A DNA stretch of 64,000 bases from Cyclobacteriaceae bacterium (GCA_016787565.1 JAEUUG010000016.1:1-64000); one strand, 5' to 3'; positions 14,967 through 24,137 are shown, counted from the first letter of the stretch. Translations and numbers: made by a program. Notes: generated from the letters alone by a model not told the origin.

Positions 14967-17234
14967 CTATCCTTTATATCTGGATCGATTATCATGCTTA
15001 TTTAGTTCATCGAATTTCTTTTCCCAACATTCAAATCTCACCAAATCACCTCTACCCATATTAGTATAAAAAATGTATTCTGGGATTGTTTCCCTGTCGA
15101 TGAGATGATTGGGAACAAGTTCATTCAATTTCTCAAACATTAGATTCAACGCGTTAGGCCTTAAGTCAAATTTTAAAAAATTAAGCCCAATTTCTAAATT
15201 AAGGTCGTTCAAGCCATTGATAATTTTTGCTTTTTCGGGATCGGTTGATGCAGAGTTAGCGACATTTCTTTGCGTTTGATAAATTACCTCCTTGTAAAAA
15301 CTAGTCCGAATCACGTGACTTACAAAACTCAGCCAATTTTTGTGAACACTGAGTTTAACCGCATTGGCAAGGTTAGTAAGCAAGCGATAGTAAATATTGC
15401 TTCCACTATAAACTGAAATTGGAAAATAAGTTGCAGTAATAGCTAAACAGCCAGCTTCAAAGAAGGCGTTTGCTATCTTATTCAAATATCCATAATTCGG
15501 GTTTGTGTGGCATGCAGACAAAAAGACTAGGGGTGCCGTAATTTTGTGCTTAACGATATCAACTCCCGTTAATCTTTCGCCATTGATTTCCAAATAACTG
15601 GAGTATGTGCTGGGGTCAAAACCCCCGTGACAATCAAATATCAGAAGGTCAGGTTTGTGAAGCTCAATCTGGTCAACTACATCTTTGACTGATGCGCAAC
15701 GAGCGGTTTGACAGCTAAGCTCCATTGCTTGCTTTTCGATCGTGTTAAAGTAGGATTTAAATTCATCGTCCTTGCCGTCTTCCACACTGGCACCCAAAAT
15801 AATTAATGTCTTGCTCAAGATATTATCCTTCACGGTAAATTGAACGTGGGCATTTGCTGTAAATGATGCGAGAATGCCACCGTAAGGAGTTTCTGGAATT
15901 CGTGTTACATCGTAGTGAAAGCACAAATTTGTTCCTTTAAAAATGAGCCATTCGATTGGCAAATCAGTGATTGCAACAATTTGACGCGGGATAAGAAAAA
16001 GTTGCTCGTCTAATCCATCAGGAATTATCAAGCTAGAAAGCTTATTTCCAAAATTATCAATAAGCTTCTTTGAATTAATCCATTTGGTATTGTTGATAGT
16101 CTCTGGCTTAAAAAAACTTAACAGGGGTTTGATGGAATTCGCTAATTGTGGGAATCTAACTACCGTAGAATTGGTAAAAGAGGCATGCAAATAGCCAAGA
16201 AAATCCAAGTAGCTAGTCTTCGAACTTTGGAGGTGCGCTTGGGCTGCAACGTCTTCCTGTGTATATCCTTCTCTCGGAGTATAGGAAACATAGTTCAACG
16301 ATTGTTCATGACTCAGAGCTTTCTTCCAACGCTTTAAATCTTCCCTTTCAATACTTGGATCAAAGATGTCGTTAAGCGTAGGATAGTTAAATGGAACAAC
16401 TAATACTAGGGATGACAACCATTCGTCCTTGTGATTTGGAAACTTAATGCCTCTATCCTCAAGTACCAATATTTCAAGTTCATCCATCTTTTCAACCTGG
16501 CCAAGAATCAACTTGAACCTCGAAGGATCAAAAGGATTCTTCATGAGAACATTTGTCTCCTCAACTATCTGTTCTTGATTGCCAATTTCCTTTTCATCTT
16601 CAATCCAGGCGTTTCCAAGTGTCTGATTAAGGGTTAGGTAATTTGCATTACAGCCTCTGAACGAGCGCCTCGGATTATAAGATTTATGTAGGTCCTTAAT
16701 GTCAAGATTTATTTCAAAAGGTATCTGTTGTTTGGGAAACGACTCGAGTAAAATTCTTTCAACAACCTCCTTTTTCTTAGTAAGTTTTTGAATGAAATCC
16801 AATGGGTTAGTAATTGTAAGCGGCTCATATCCTTTTAGGACTTGATCCGGAGCATCGATCCGAATTAGAAAGACCAATAAAAATTCTGATAGAAGCATCT
16901 TAATAATCTCGTCCAACTTATCGGTCTCAGGATGTATAAAAACAACTTTACAGGAAATCTTGTATGGGTTCTGTTTAAGCAAACTTGGAATGCTGTCTGG
17001 GTAGTACACTGAGAATCGATGGGGAATTAATGTCTGAACCATTTTAACATTACCAAAATGTGTAAATGGATCGTTTAGCTGAATCAGGTTTTTAGGAAGG
17101 CTTCCTAAAACATGAAGGATATTATGTTCAAAATCCTGAGGCGGAAAAAGAATTGATGGAGATGAGCGTCTTTGGGGAATGTATATATATTCAATGTCGC
17201 CAACAGCTAGCGGGCGCTGGGAGATTCCGTTCAT
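14967..17234 (-). CDS. CHAT-domain protease
   Basis: 755 residues. The C-terminal region (about 470-670) is a CHAT (caspase HetF-associated with TPR) domain: IFDCHGGF gives catalytic His536 and LSACHTNP gives catalytic Cys575, followed by the usual helix with FFEAGCLAITATYFPI. The N-terminal 450 residues carry no TPR or other repeat I recognise. CHAT proteases act as effectors or proteolytic switches in several defence systems, usually activated by a neighbour. Here it is convergent with the seven-gene operon, 117 bp from its end, and has its own upstream region, so it may be a separate single-gene cargo. Confidence 0.85.
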   Translation of the reverse strand: MNGISQRPLAVGDIEYIYIPQRRSSPSILFPPQDFEHNILHVLGSLPKNLIQLNDPFTHFGNVKMVQTLIPHRFSVYYPDSIPSLLKQNPYKISCKVVFIHPETDKLDEIIKMLLSEFLLVFLIRIDAPDQVLKGYEPLTITNPLDFIQKLTKKKEVVERILLESFPKQQIPFEINLDIKDLHKSYNPRRSFRGCNANYLTLNQTLGNAWIEDEKEIGNQEQIVEETNVLMKNPFDPSRFKLILGQVEKMDELEILVLEDRGIKFPNHKDEWLSSLVLVVPFNYPTLNDIFDPSIEREDLKRWKKALSHEQSLNYVSYTPREGYTQEDVAAQAHLQSSKTSYLDFLGYLHASFTNSTVVRFPQLANSIKPLLSFFKPETINNTKWINSKKLIDNFGNKLSSLIIPDGLDEQLFLIPRQIVAITDLPIEWLIFKGTNLCFHYDVTRIPETPYGGILASFTANAHVQFTVKDNILSKTLIILGASVEDGKDDEFKSYFNTIEKQAMELSCQTARCASVKDVVDQIELHKPDLLIFDCHGGFDPSTYSSYLEINGERLTGVDIVKHKITAPLVFLSACHTNPNYGYLNKIANAFFEAGCLAITATYFPISVYSGSNIYYRLLTNLANAVKLSVHKNWLSFVSHVIRTSFYKEVIYQTQRNVANSASTDPEKAKIINGLNDLNLEIGLNFLKFDLRPNALNLMFEKLNELVPNHLIDRETIPEYIFYTNMGRGDLVRFECWEKKFDELNKHDNRSRYKG

Positions 17235-17417
17235 AATTTTATTTGGATTGGTTTCAATTTACAAATCACATTTTTCATTCCTCGCTTTTGCGGAAGCATT
17301 CTTGCCGATTTTACACCAGAAATCATCCAAAGATTATTTTGAAATACATACACCGTGAATTGAACCGTGAGTTCTTGCCTTGTTGTGCCCCGGAGAACTG
17401 CTCCTTGGGCACACAAC

Positions 17418-17436
17418 GTGATCCTGACAGGATCAC
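17418..17436. repeat. Perfect 19-bp palindrome
   Basis: GTGATCCTG-A-CAGGATCAC in the 243-bp gap between the CHAT gene and the next minus-strand gene. It shares GGATCAC with the core repeats at 1448 and 24118. It could be an operator, a hairpin or a relict recombination site. Confidence 0.5.
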
Positions 17437-17477
17437 AGATATACTAAAGAGATTTTTACCCCTCCTCCTTCAGTGTT

Positions 17478-18101
17478 TCACTTCGAGTTCTCATTAAGCC
17501 AATTTTTTTCGCCCGCTTTTAGTTGCATTACCGCTTTGTAAAACATCTCTAAAAAGCCAGTATCATTCGTATTCCAATAAAAATCGCCTCTGATATCACT
17601 GGGCGCCATTATGGCCTTCAGCTTGAATACATGCATTAGGAATTTTACCTCACCATTCTTAAGTACTGCCATATTGCGCTCATAGAACTTGTAAATGTGG
17701 TAGTGCTTAAAGACTGGAAGCAAAATGCGCTTCTGTTGTTGTGGAAAACAAACAGAATATCCATAGTCACCGTAATCTTCTACCAGTTGTTCCAGGTGTT
17801 GCCCAACTGTGATGCAAACCGAGTCAAGGTATTTGATCGGACTAAATACGCCTGTTCGATCTAGGCCACTAAGATTTTTGAGTCGACCAAGCAATAATTT
17901 CAATTCTTCCTCAAGTTTAACTATTTGCTTTGCAGCGTTTGGAATTTCAGCCTGGTGAATTCTATTTAAGCGAAGAAGCTCTTGTGTCTCGCATATGTAG
18001 TCTGCAAGAAATAAATCGCCTGCCATGTATATGTTTGCATTTTTTCCATACCTCTCGGCTACTTCCTGAGGATACCAAAGGTTGTCGTAGAATATGTCCA
18101 T
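17478..18101 (-). CDS. Hypothetical protein, RteC-like character
   Basis: 207 residues from MDIFYDNL, chosen over a start 12 codons earlier. The middle is helical with a coiled-coil-like KLEEELKLLLGRL, followed by an aromatic stretch and a C-terminal NTNDTGFLEMFYKAVMQLKAG. The C-terminus faintly recalls RteC-family proteins of Bacteroidota conjugative and mobilisable elements, but I cannot confirm it. It is the last of a four-gene minus-strand set with the primase-helicase, which points to a role in replication or regulation of the element. Confidence 0.5.
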   Translation of the reverse strand: MDIFYDNLWYPQEVAERYGKNANIYMAGDLFLADYICETQELLRLNRIHQAEIPNAAKQIVKLEEELKLLLGRLKNLSGLDRTGVFSPIKYLDSVCITVGQHLEQLVEDYGDYGYSVCFPQQQKRILLPVFKHYHIYKFYERNMAVLKNGEVKFLMHVFKLKAIMAPSDIRGDFYWNTNDTGFLEMFYKAVMQLKAGEKNWLNENSK

Positions 18102-18204
18102 AATTATAGTGTTAACTGGATAAATTAATTGGATCAAATTTTTGAATCATTTTTTTGGATGAACTAGAGTATTTCATGGGAACTCACATTTCAAGACCAA
18201 CATC

Positions 18205-20097
18205 CTAGTCCAGGTTGACATACTTTCTGGTGTGCATATCCTTCGCAAGAAATATTTGCGCAATCTGAACCATATCGACCTCCTTCACACCCCAGTGTCG
18301 GATGCGCGTGTTCCTACTGCCAGTCTTGCTAAAGTGGGGACACATCATTTTTGAAACATACTTGTGACGGGTAAGAACATGCGCAACTCTATAGGGTGTA
18401 AGTTTGGTACTTCCTCCATAAGCGTTTACCAAGGAAATCATTTGGCTAACGGTAAGAAATTCATCAGCCTGTTCCCTGGTGGGTGCTTTAGGAAAGAATA
18501 ACAAGATCATCTCCTCCTCAATATTTGTGACTTCATACTCACGACTAAGTTCTGCTAGTAATCTCGTCTCATCCTTAGTTAGGTTGTAATCAAAGCCACT
18601 TCGGAAAAGGTCGATAGCTTCCATGTAGACGTCATCTTTTGATACGCTATTGAAAAGTTTCCAATCAATTCCGGTTACTTCAACTGGTACAACCCTTCTG
18701 TTATCATCTTTAATAATCAAGGGATCGTTTGATGTGCCACAGATGGAAGCGATTCGTTTTAAAGGAATAGGTTTCTTGTCAAATGGTCGTCTGACCTTAA
18801 TGATTGTTTGTGTTAGCGTACTTTTCAGAAAATTATCATCATCTAACTTACGTGCTCGATATTCATCATCAACGACTAAAATGTTTGCAGCTAGATCAAT
18901 TTGGTAATCCTTTGTCCTTTCCATCGGAAGCACGGCTTGGTACTTGCGTAGTTCCTCCGGCAGATAGGTTGTTAATAAAGTAGTTTTTCCAATTCCTGGT
19001 GGACCGACCACAACGGGAGCCATTTCATTTGAAACATCGCGAATCCTAACTTGAGCAATCCCCTTGACAATCCACTTTGTAATCATTGTTTGAGCGTATG
19101 GAAAGTCGAGATCTCGGCCAGTTGTAACTTCAATTGACTTTAACATTTCAGCTATTGCACCGTTGCGGAGAACACCTTTATGCGACTCTTCAAAAACATC
19201 AATAGGATGGTAAGTCGGTATACGATTACTCCCCAAGAACGTCATTACCCAGGTTGTATCCACATCGTTCCCAGCATCAACGTTGTCAACAGTGATCGAA
19301 TTGATATGAAAATCGGTAACAGTCTCACCATTAAACTCAATATCGTTTATCAGAAGATTTTTTTTAAGGTCATAGTTGTCTTTAATGAAAGGTATAGAAC
19401 GTTTCTTGGCAGAGGGCTTCTTCTCCTCAGTATTCTTTTCTCCACTCTTATTGCCACGACCAGTTATTGTGCGAATTTCCTCCTGCAATTCGTCATCGAC
19501 CTTGCCTGTAAACGGAGCTGCTTCCTGATTGCAGAAACCATTCAAATCATAGGTCAAAATTGCCTTTTGAGTAACGTTTTTAAAACATTCATCGACTGGC
19601 AATCCGTGCGATTTTAGGATCTGGCAAACTGCTTCAAAATATTCGGCTTTCTTTTTTCCATCATCAACAAGTAACGCCATGTGCATTCCTGTTTTCGTAA
19701 TGGACCTCACTAACATTAAAATGTGATCCTTAAACAGCGCCCTGACTACCGGAAAAATGATTTCAGTTTGCCCATGACTTTTTGTGTCAATATCCACGTA
19801 CAGAATATTGTTGACAGCAACGACATGTTCCTTTCTATCACCACCAATTACTACGCACTGAGGAATTATACAAGGGCGATGACTTTTAAACTCCCTAAGG
19901 GCCTTTTCATCTCTAAGGGCAACTGCTGGCGCAATCTCATCTCCATACTTACGATTCAAAATAAAATCGCTGATGATATCGTCCAGCCTGACTGCCTTTG
20001 GATTTGGGTCATCATCAACCAAACGCTGGAAGTATGAAACATGGATGTCATACTTCTCCCGGTCTATATTAAATTGAAACGATCCTGACATGTTCAT
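18205..20097 (-). CDS. VirE/BT4734-type primase-helicase of a mobile element
   Basis: 630 residues. The N-terminal region (about 1-190) has the BT4734/BF3469-type primase-like domain with the LYVDIDTKSHG acidic motif (near 100) and a second acidic LLVDDGKKK. The C-terminal half is a VirE-family P-loop ATPase: Walker A GPPGIGKT with Lys371, Walker B LVVDDEYRA, and a CGTSNDPLIIKDDNRRVVPVE arginine-rich box like superfamily-3 helicases. Such proteins replicate excised Bacteroidota islands and satellites. The start overlaps the upstream stop (ATGA), so the two genes are coupled. Confidence 0.85.
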   Translation of the reverse strand: MNMSGSFQFNIDREKYDIHVSYFQRLVDDDPNPKAVRLDDIISDFILNRKYGDEIAPAVALRDEKALREFKSHRPCIIPQCVVIGGDRKEHVVAVNNILYVDIDTKSHGQTEIIFPVVRALFKDHILMLVRSITKTGMHMALLVDDGKKKAEYFEAVCQILKSHGLPVDECFKNVTQKAILTYDLNGFCNQEAAPFTGKVDDELQEEIRTITGRGNKSGEKNTEEKKPSAKKRSIPFIKDNYDLKKNLLINDIEFNGETVTDFHINSITVDNVDAGNDVDTTWVMTFLGSNRIPTYHPIDVFEESHKGVLRNGAIAEMLKSIEVTTGRDLDFPYAQTMITKWIVKGIAQVRIRDVSNEMAPVVVGPPGIGKTTLLTTYLPEELRKYQAVLPMERTKDYQIDLAANILVVDDEYRARKLDDDNFLKSTLTQTIIKVRRPFDKKPIPLKRIASICGTSNDPLIIKDDNRRVVPVEVTGIDWKLFNSVSKDDVYMEAIDLFRSGFDYNLTKDETRLLAELSREYEVTNIEEEMILLFFPKAPTREQADEFLTVSQMISLVNAYGGSTKLTPYRVAHVLTRHKYVSKMMCPHFSKTGSRNTRIRHWGVKEVDMVQIAQIFLAKDMHTRKYVNLD

Positions 20098-20669
20098 GTA
20101 GTTTTACTTTTTAGAACATGCCACGGCTGTCTACCTTCGAGCTTGCCAGTAAACACCTGCTCCATTTCCATTATCAGATCATTTAGAACGATCTTTCCAT
20201 TCGGAATCTTTCGATGGTTAGTTTTAAACCATGAATAAGTACCATTGTATCTTATTAGATTGAAGAACAATGAAAAATTATCAGTGGTACCTGTTGGAAT
20301 ACAATATTCAAAGTCACCGTACTTCTCTTTTAGTTCTTGGATAGTTTTATCCGAGCTAATAAAATAAACAAGTGCTGCATTTCCGCTTACTCCCGGAGTC
20401 AAACTCAAAGCAAGTTCAAATTCTTCCCCACACAACGACTTGGATCGTCTATCTAATTCGAGGGCAATTTGTTCTAAATGTTCATCGCTCACATTCAAGT
20501 ATTGCTGGTACCTGAGGGTGTAATAATACCTATAGTGCAGTCGAGCAAGCTTTTCAGCCTCGGCAATAACAGTCGCTAAAACTGCCTTTGAAAATGGACC
20601 GTAAAGATTGATGGCTTCGGTAATCGTTATAGTTTTTTGTTTTATTTTTCTTCGTATCATATAATTCAT
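20094..20669 (-). CDS. Hypothetical protein next to primase
   Basis: 191 residues from the Met at 20669; the ORF extends to 20708, but that part is the terminator hairpin of the upstream gene. Basic N-terminus (IRRKIKQK), helical first half, then KYGDFEYCIPTG and a C-terminal alpha/beta segment. No family recognised. Overlaps the primase start by 4 bp. Its KEKYGDFEY segment resembles VEDYGDYGY in the 17478 gene, so distant relatedness is possible. Confidence 0.55.
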   Translation of the reverse strand: MNYMIRRKIKQKTITITEAINLYGPFSKAVLATVIAEAEKLARLHYRYYYTLRYQQYLNVSDEHLEQIALELDRRSKSLCGEEFELALSLTPGVSGNAALVYFISSDKTIQELKEKYGDFEYCIPTGTTDNFSLFFNLIRYNGTYSWFKTNHRKIPNGKIVLNDLIMEMEQVFTGKLEGRQPWHVLKSKTT

Positions 20670-20685
20670 TTTTTGACTTAAATAG

Positions 20686-20707
20686 AGGGGAGCCACTGCT
20701 CCCCTCA
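20686..20707 (-). terminator. Hairpin between two element genes
   Basis: GAGGGGAGC/GCTCCCCTC stem with a short loop, just after the stop of the gene at 20718 and before the next start; on the minus strand it is followed by TATTT. Likely a partial terminator or attenuator. Confidence 0.65.
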
Positions 20708-20717
20708 TTTTCTATGG

Positions 20718-21311
20718 CTATGGTTCTACCGCATTGTCGAACTCGTTTAGGAAATCGAAATTCACCACCCGTTTTTCTTTCTTGTCACGTGACACTACTA
20801 CGTTCCATGTGTAACGGCCAGGTAATTTGTATCTTCCCACCAATTCTCGCATCTCACCTTCAGCCTTCCTGAAAGTCTGCGGTAACTTCTCCCGATACTT
20901 GTTGAAAAAAGTATAGGATACTACAACCTGAACCAACTCTTCAAGTAAGTCTGCATTCAGACAGACCACTTCTTCACCAAATTTTTCGATCATCTGAACG
21001 CCAGCACCTGAATGCCTTTTACAATAAATTGTATAAGGATTTTCGGTATTGCGATCAAAGTCTTTCACTTCATACTTTTCAAGTAATCCGTTAAACTCGG
21101 TGTAGAGTTCGTGCAAACTATCACTCTGCTTCAGCTTCAGCGCACTAAAATTCTTTTTGGTAAGTCTAAGCCACCAATAGAGAATACCTAGTGCTACTGA
21201 ATCTGTCGCTAGTTCATAAGGAATGAAGTTGATAACTTCATCCTTTTTGAACTGGTCAACAGGCCTCGCGAGAAATCGACATGCCACATCTATTGTTCCA
21301 ATCCTTTTCAT
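20718..21311 (-). CDS. Hypothetical protein in the element replication region
   Basis: About 197 residues from MKRIGTIDV; two earlier in-frame Mets (21353, 21368) are possible. Mostly helical with aromatic patches (YELATDSVALGILYWWLRL) and a C-terminal basic beta segment (WNVVVSRDKKEKRVVNF). No domain recognised. It lies between the excisionase-like gene and the primase set on the same strand, with a hairpin after its stop. Likely specific to this element type. Confidence 0.5.
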   Translation of the reverse strand: MKRIGTIDVACRFLARPVDQFKKDEVINFIPYELATDSVALGILYWWLRLTKKNFSALKLKQSDSLHELYTEFNGLLEKYEVKDFDRNTENPYTIYCKRHSGAGVQMIEKFGEEVVCLNADLLEELVQVVVSYTFFNKYREKLPQTFRKAEGEMRELVGRYKLPGRYTWNVVVSRDKKEKRVVNFDFLNEFDNAVEP

Positions 21312-21458
21312 ATTGAACTGGTTATTTATAAACTTGACATAGTGCTGTTGCATTAGGGACACCCGCACTTTCGGTAGTCACCATCAGAACCCCTGCTAAC
21401 CAATCCATTTCTACGGTAGCTCATATACAAATGGCGCGTTACTAGTTTGACGCTTGGT

Positions 21459-21476
21459 ATCCACTGGCCAGTGGAT
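21459..21476. repeat. Perfect 18-bp palindrome
   Basis: ATCCACTGGCCAGTGGAT, between the excisionase-like gene and the next element gene on the minus strand. It could be an operator for the element's regulator, or a terminator without a T-run. Confidence 0.5.
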
Positions 21477-21489
21477 TAAATCGCATTTT

Positions 21490-21774
21490 TTACTCCATGA
21501 TTTTTGCGAGGTAGGCAGCTAAAGAGGCATGGGGAATTTTCCAAGACTTTAATTTTTTGCCTCTTAGCTCCCCACTTTCAATAAGCTTGTAAACTTGATG
21601 GCGCTCAATTCCCAATCTGGAACATATTTCTGCAGTAGAGTACGTTTTATTAGGGTCAATCGAATTATCCGCTATCGCTGTAATTATCATATTCTTCTTC
21701 CTTAATAAATCCTCAATTTGATCTGCATTGTTTTCAACTATTTTCCTTTCCAAAATTTTCATGTAGTTGTCCAT
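21490..21774 (-). CDS. Excisionase-like helix-turn-helix protein
   Basis: 94 residues from MDNYMKIL; the longer frame to 21963 would overlap the integrase start and reads as non-coding. The C-terminal part (YSTAEICSRLGIERHQVYKLIESGEL...KIPHASLAAYLAK) is a MerR/Xis-type winged helix (HTH_17) of the kind used by recombination directionality factors. Residues 1-40 are helical. It is divergent from the integrase with about 176 bp between the starts, typical for an int-xis control region. Confidence 0.75.
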   Translation of the reverse strand: MDNYMKILERKIVENNADQIEDLLRKKNMIITAIADNSIDPNKTYSTAEICSRLGIERHQVYKLIESGELRGKKLKSWKIPHASLAAYLAKIME

Positions 21775-21950
21775 GTCTGTTGCGTTTGTTATGATGCAAA
21801 AGTATAGGCAATCCCCTCCTCCAGAGGGGTAACTAAGTCTCCAGATAATTGGCCTTTTATAGCCACTTAATACCCCCCTCCACCAGCAACAGCGGCCATA
21901 CCTTGCACGGGCAGTGTTCTCAATATTTTTTTTGAAATCAAAAATGAACA

Positions 21951-23195
21951 ATGGCCAAAGCAAGACTTTTTATCAGACCAAATGCAATCAACAGGAACGG
22001 AGAGACCGGAATTTATGTGCGTTTATACTATCGCGATAGTTCAATAGACATTTCAACCAAAGAATTAATCGAACCAAAGCACTGGGACGAGAGGAAGCAA
22101 TGCGTTAGAAAATCATACAAAGGACACACCAGCATTAATAATTACCTCCAAAAAGTTTTGATGGATGTTGAGACAATCAGATTAAACATCCAGATGACAG
22201 GTAAAGAGCCGCTGCCAAAGGAAGTAAAAAATCAATATCTAAATATTCACACACCTCAGCCAGCACCAGCACCAATAAACAACAACGCCCTTCATTATTG
22301 GGATACCTTTGTTGCATACAAATTGAGCAAAGGTGAAATTGGACACAAGTCGCACAAGCAGTACAAGTCAACTCTGAAATTTTTGATTGACTATGAAGAG
22401 TTCACAGATAGTAAAATCCATTTTGATAAAATTGATGTCAACTTTTACGACAGCCTGCTTTTATACTTGTACGATCATCTTGGCGTAAATCCCAATACTG
22501 CAGGGAATCGCATCAAGCAATTAAAGACGTTTTTAGCTTGGTCTTTAGAGACCGAGCTGACAACAAATTCAAAGTTCAAGAAATTTAAAAAACCAAGCTG
22601 CGAAGTTTCATCCGTGGCACTAAATCAAGAACAATTAGATAAACTATTTTTCCTGGATCTTAAAAGCAGGCCGGAATTGGAAATTTCTAGAGACCTATTC
22701 ACGATTGGGTGCGCTACGGGGTACCGCTTTTCAGACTTCATTGAAATAAAGAAAGAACATATAAAAGGAGACTTTTTAATCAAAACAATAAACAAAACAC
22801 AAGAGCAAATTCGGGTTCCATTGAACAGCTACAGTCGGGCAATTATCAACAAATATCCTAAAGGACTACCGAACGTGGATGACAACTATAATGGAACAAT
22901 GAACTTACACCTTAAAGAAATTGCAAGGTTGGCTGGTTTTAATGATCTTCATGAATTAACAATTTATCCTGGAAATAAGATGCAAAAGGTAACGAGGCCA
23001 ATGCACGAAATTTTATCAACCCATTGTGCTAGACGTACTTTTGCCAGTCAAAGTCTACAAAGGGGAATGTTGATGACTGACGTAATGAAATGTACTGGGC
23101 ATAAAGACACGAAGACATTTTTAAAATATGTGAAAACTTCAGAGCCGAGATTACTGGAAGTAATGAGTAAAGCCTGGGACACAATTCCAACCTAA
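21951..23195 (+). CDS. Tyrosine recombinase (site-specific integrase)
   Basis: 414 residues with three parts: an N-terminal arm-type DNA-binding domain (about 1-95), a SAM-like core-binding domain (about 105-210) and a catalytic domain. The catalytic set is complete: Arg259 in GYRFSD, His358-x-x-Arg361 in HCARRTFAS, His384 in TGHKD and Tyr393 in KYVK. It catalyses integration and excision of the surrounding element and should recognise the core repeats at 1448 and 24118 and the subterminal repeats. The start is in the control region divergent from the excisionase-like gene. Confidence 0.93.
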   Translation: MAKARLFIRPNAINRNGETGIYVRLYYRDSSIDISTKELIEPKHWDERKQCVRKSYKGHTSINNYLQKVLMDVETIRLNIQMTGKEPLPKEVKNQYLNIHTPQPAPAPINNNALHYWDTFVAYKLSKGEIGHKSHKQYKSTLKFLIDYEEFTDSKIHFDKIDVNFYDSLLLYLYDHLGVNPNTAGNRIKQLKTFLAWSLETELTTNSKFKKFKKPSCEVSSVALNQEQLDKLFFLDLKSRPELEISRDLFTIGCATGYRFSDFIEIKKEHIKGDFLIKTINKTQEQIRVPLNSYSRAIINKYPKGLPNVDDNYNGTMNLHLKEIARLAGFNDLHELTIYPGNKMQKVTRPMHEILSTHCARRTFASQSLQRGMLMTDVMKCTGHKDTKTFLKYVKTSEPRLLEVMSKAWDTIPT

Positions 23196-23203
23196 TTTCG
23201 AGA

Positions 23204-24028
23204 ATGAAAACAATTATCGTTGAAGTACCCGATCCCTTCGAGTCCTTTTTTGGAAACTTCACAAAATATGGAATTGGGGACAGGAAGATTCCATATGATC
23301 TTGACAAAAGAGCAAGAGAATTTATTATTGATCATATCGTGAAGCATGAGTCCAAGTTGGGATTCAAGAGGGATAAAATGAACGGGCCCAAACTCATTGA
23401 CGAACTTGCTCGATTAACTTTCGCATTTCAATTCTTTGCAGAGGTTAGGCTCAATATCACTCCCAAATTTGAAGATGTTGGCATACTTAGTAAGCATCCG
23501 GATTTTATTTCACTTAAAAACGAGCTATCAAAAAGTAAAACCATCATCTCTTTCAAAAACTATACAAAATATAAGGAAGATCTGGCCGAAATCAGCGGAA
23601 CTTGGTCAGTGCTGTCAGCGATAAATGAAGAGTTTGATTCAACATCTGTATTACAAAATATCGAGATCAAACTGGAATTAAACCCCAGATTAAAGCGTAA
23701 CTCAAAGCTGAAAACCATCCGCCTTCCGCAAATAATGTGGCGGGAGTTCTTAAGAACCACCCACAACTTGGCCCTTAACTCAATGACAAATCTTCAAGCG
23801 TATAAGAACATTGCCAATCGAGGGAACAAGGCTAATGACCTGCTAATTCAGCTGCTAAGAGGAGCAATGATCAGTTATTTGCGGGAGCGCATTTACAAAG
23901 AAAAAGATCACCCTTCTTCAAAAATCTCAAAGGCGGAGGCTTTTCTGGTTGGAGTAGTTTTAGCTGCAGGAGGTTTTCTAATGGGTCCGAAAACTCATCC
24001 TATAACTCATGGGAAATTATGGTACTGA
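23204..24028 (+). CDS. Hypothetical protein downstream of integrase
   Basis: 274 residues, 8 bp after the integrase stop, so presumably co-transcribed. Mostly helical and basic; a short hydrophobic segment near the C-terminus (AFLVGVVLAAGGFLMGP) could be a membrane helix. No family recognised. Its last codons contain the right-hand subterminal repeat (24004-24025), so its 3' end doubles as part of the element's recombination region. Confidence 0.6.
   Translation: MKTIIVEVPDPFESFFGNFTKYGIGDRKIPYDLDKRAREFIIDHIVKHESKLGFKRDKMNGPKLIDELARLTFAFQFFAEVRLNITPKFEDVGILSKHPDFISLKNELSKSKTIISFKNYTKYKEDLAEISGTWSVLSAINEEFDSTSVLQNIEIKLELNPRLKRNSKLKTIRLPQIMWREFLRTTHNLALNSMTNLQAYKNIANRGNKANDLLIQLLRGAMISYLRERIYKEKDHPSSKISKAEAFLVGVVLAAGGFLMGPKTHPITHGKLWY
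24004..24025 (+). repeat. Subterminal repeat, right (candidate integrase arm site)
   Basis: Matches 1517-1538 at 20 of 22 positions, same orientation (shared: AACTCA, GGGAAATTA, GGTAC). About 93 bp inside the right core repeat. It overlaps the last codons of the preceding gene. Confidence 0.5.
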
Positions 24029-24117
24029 GTGGTAAGGACAAAATTATCCGCCAGTTTCATACCCATTCACGGTACCAGAAGGAAACACTTGGAACTATCT
24101 GGTAATCCACGGACCGG

Positions 24118-24131
24118 CCCAGCGGGATCAC
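24118..24131 (+). repeat. Attachment-like core repeat, right copy (attR candidate)
   Basis: CCCAGCGGGATCAC; 13 of these 14 bases are identical to the copy at 1448 and it is likewise followed by a GCCTCAG-type terminator hairpin. Confidence 0.55.
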
Positions 24132-24137
24132 AACATA

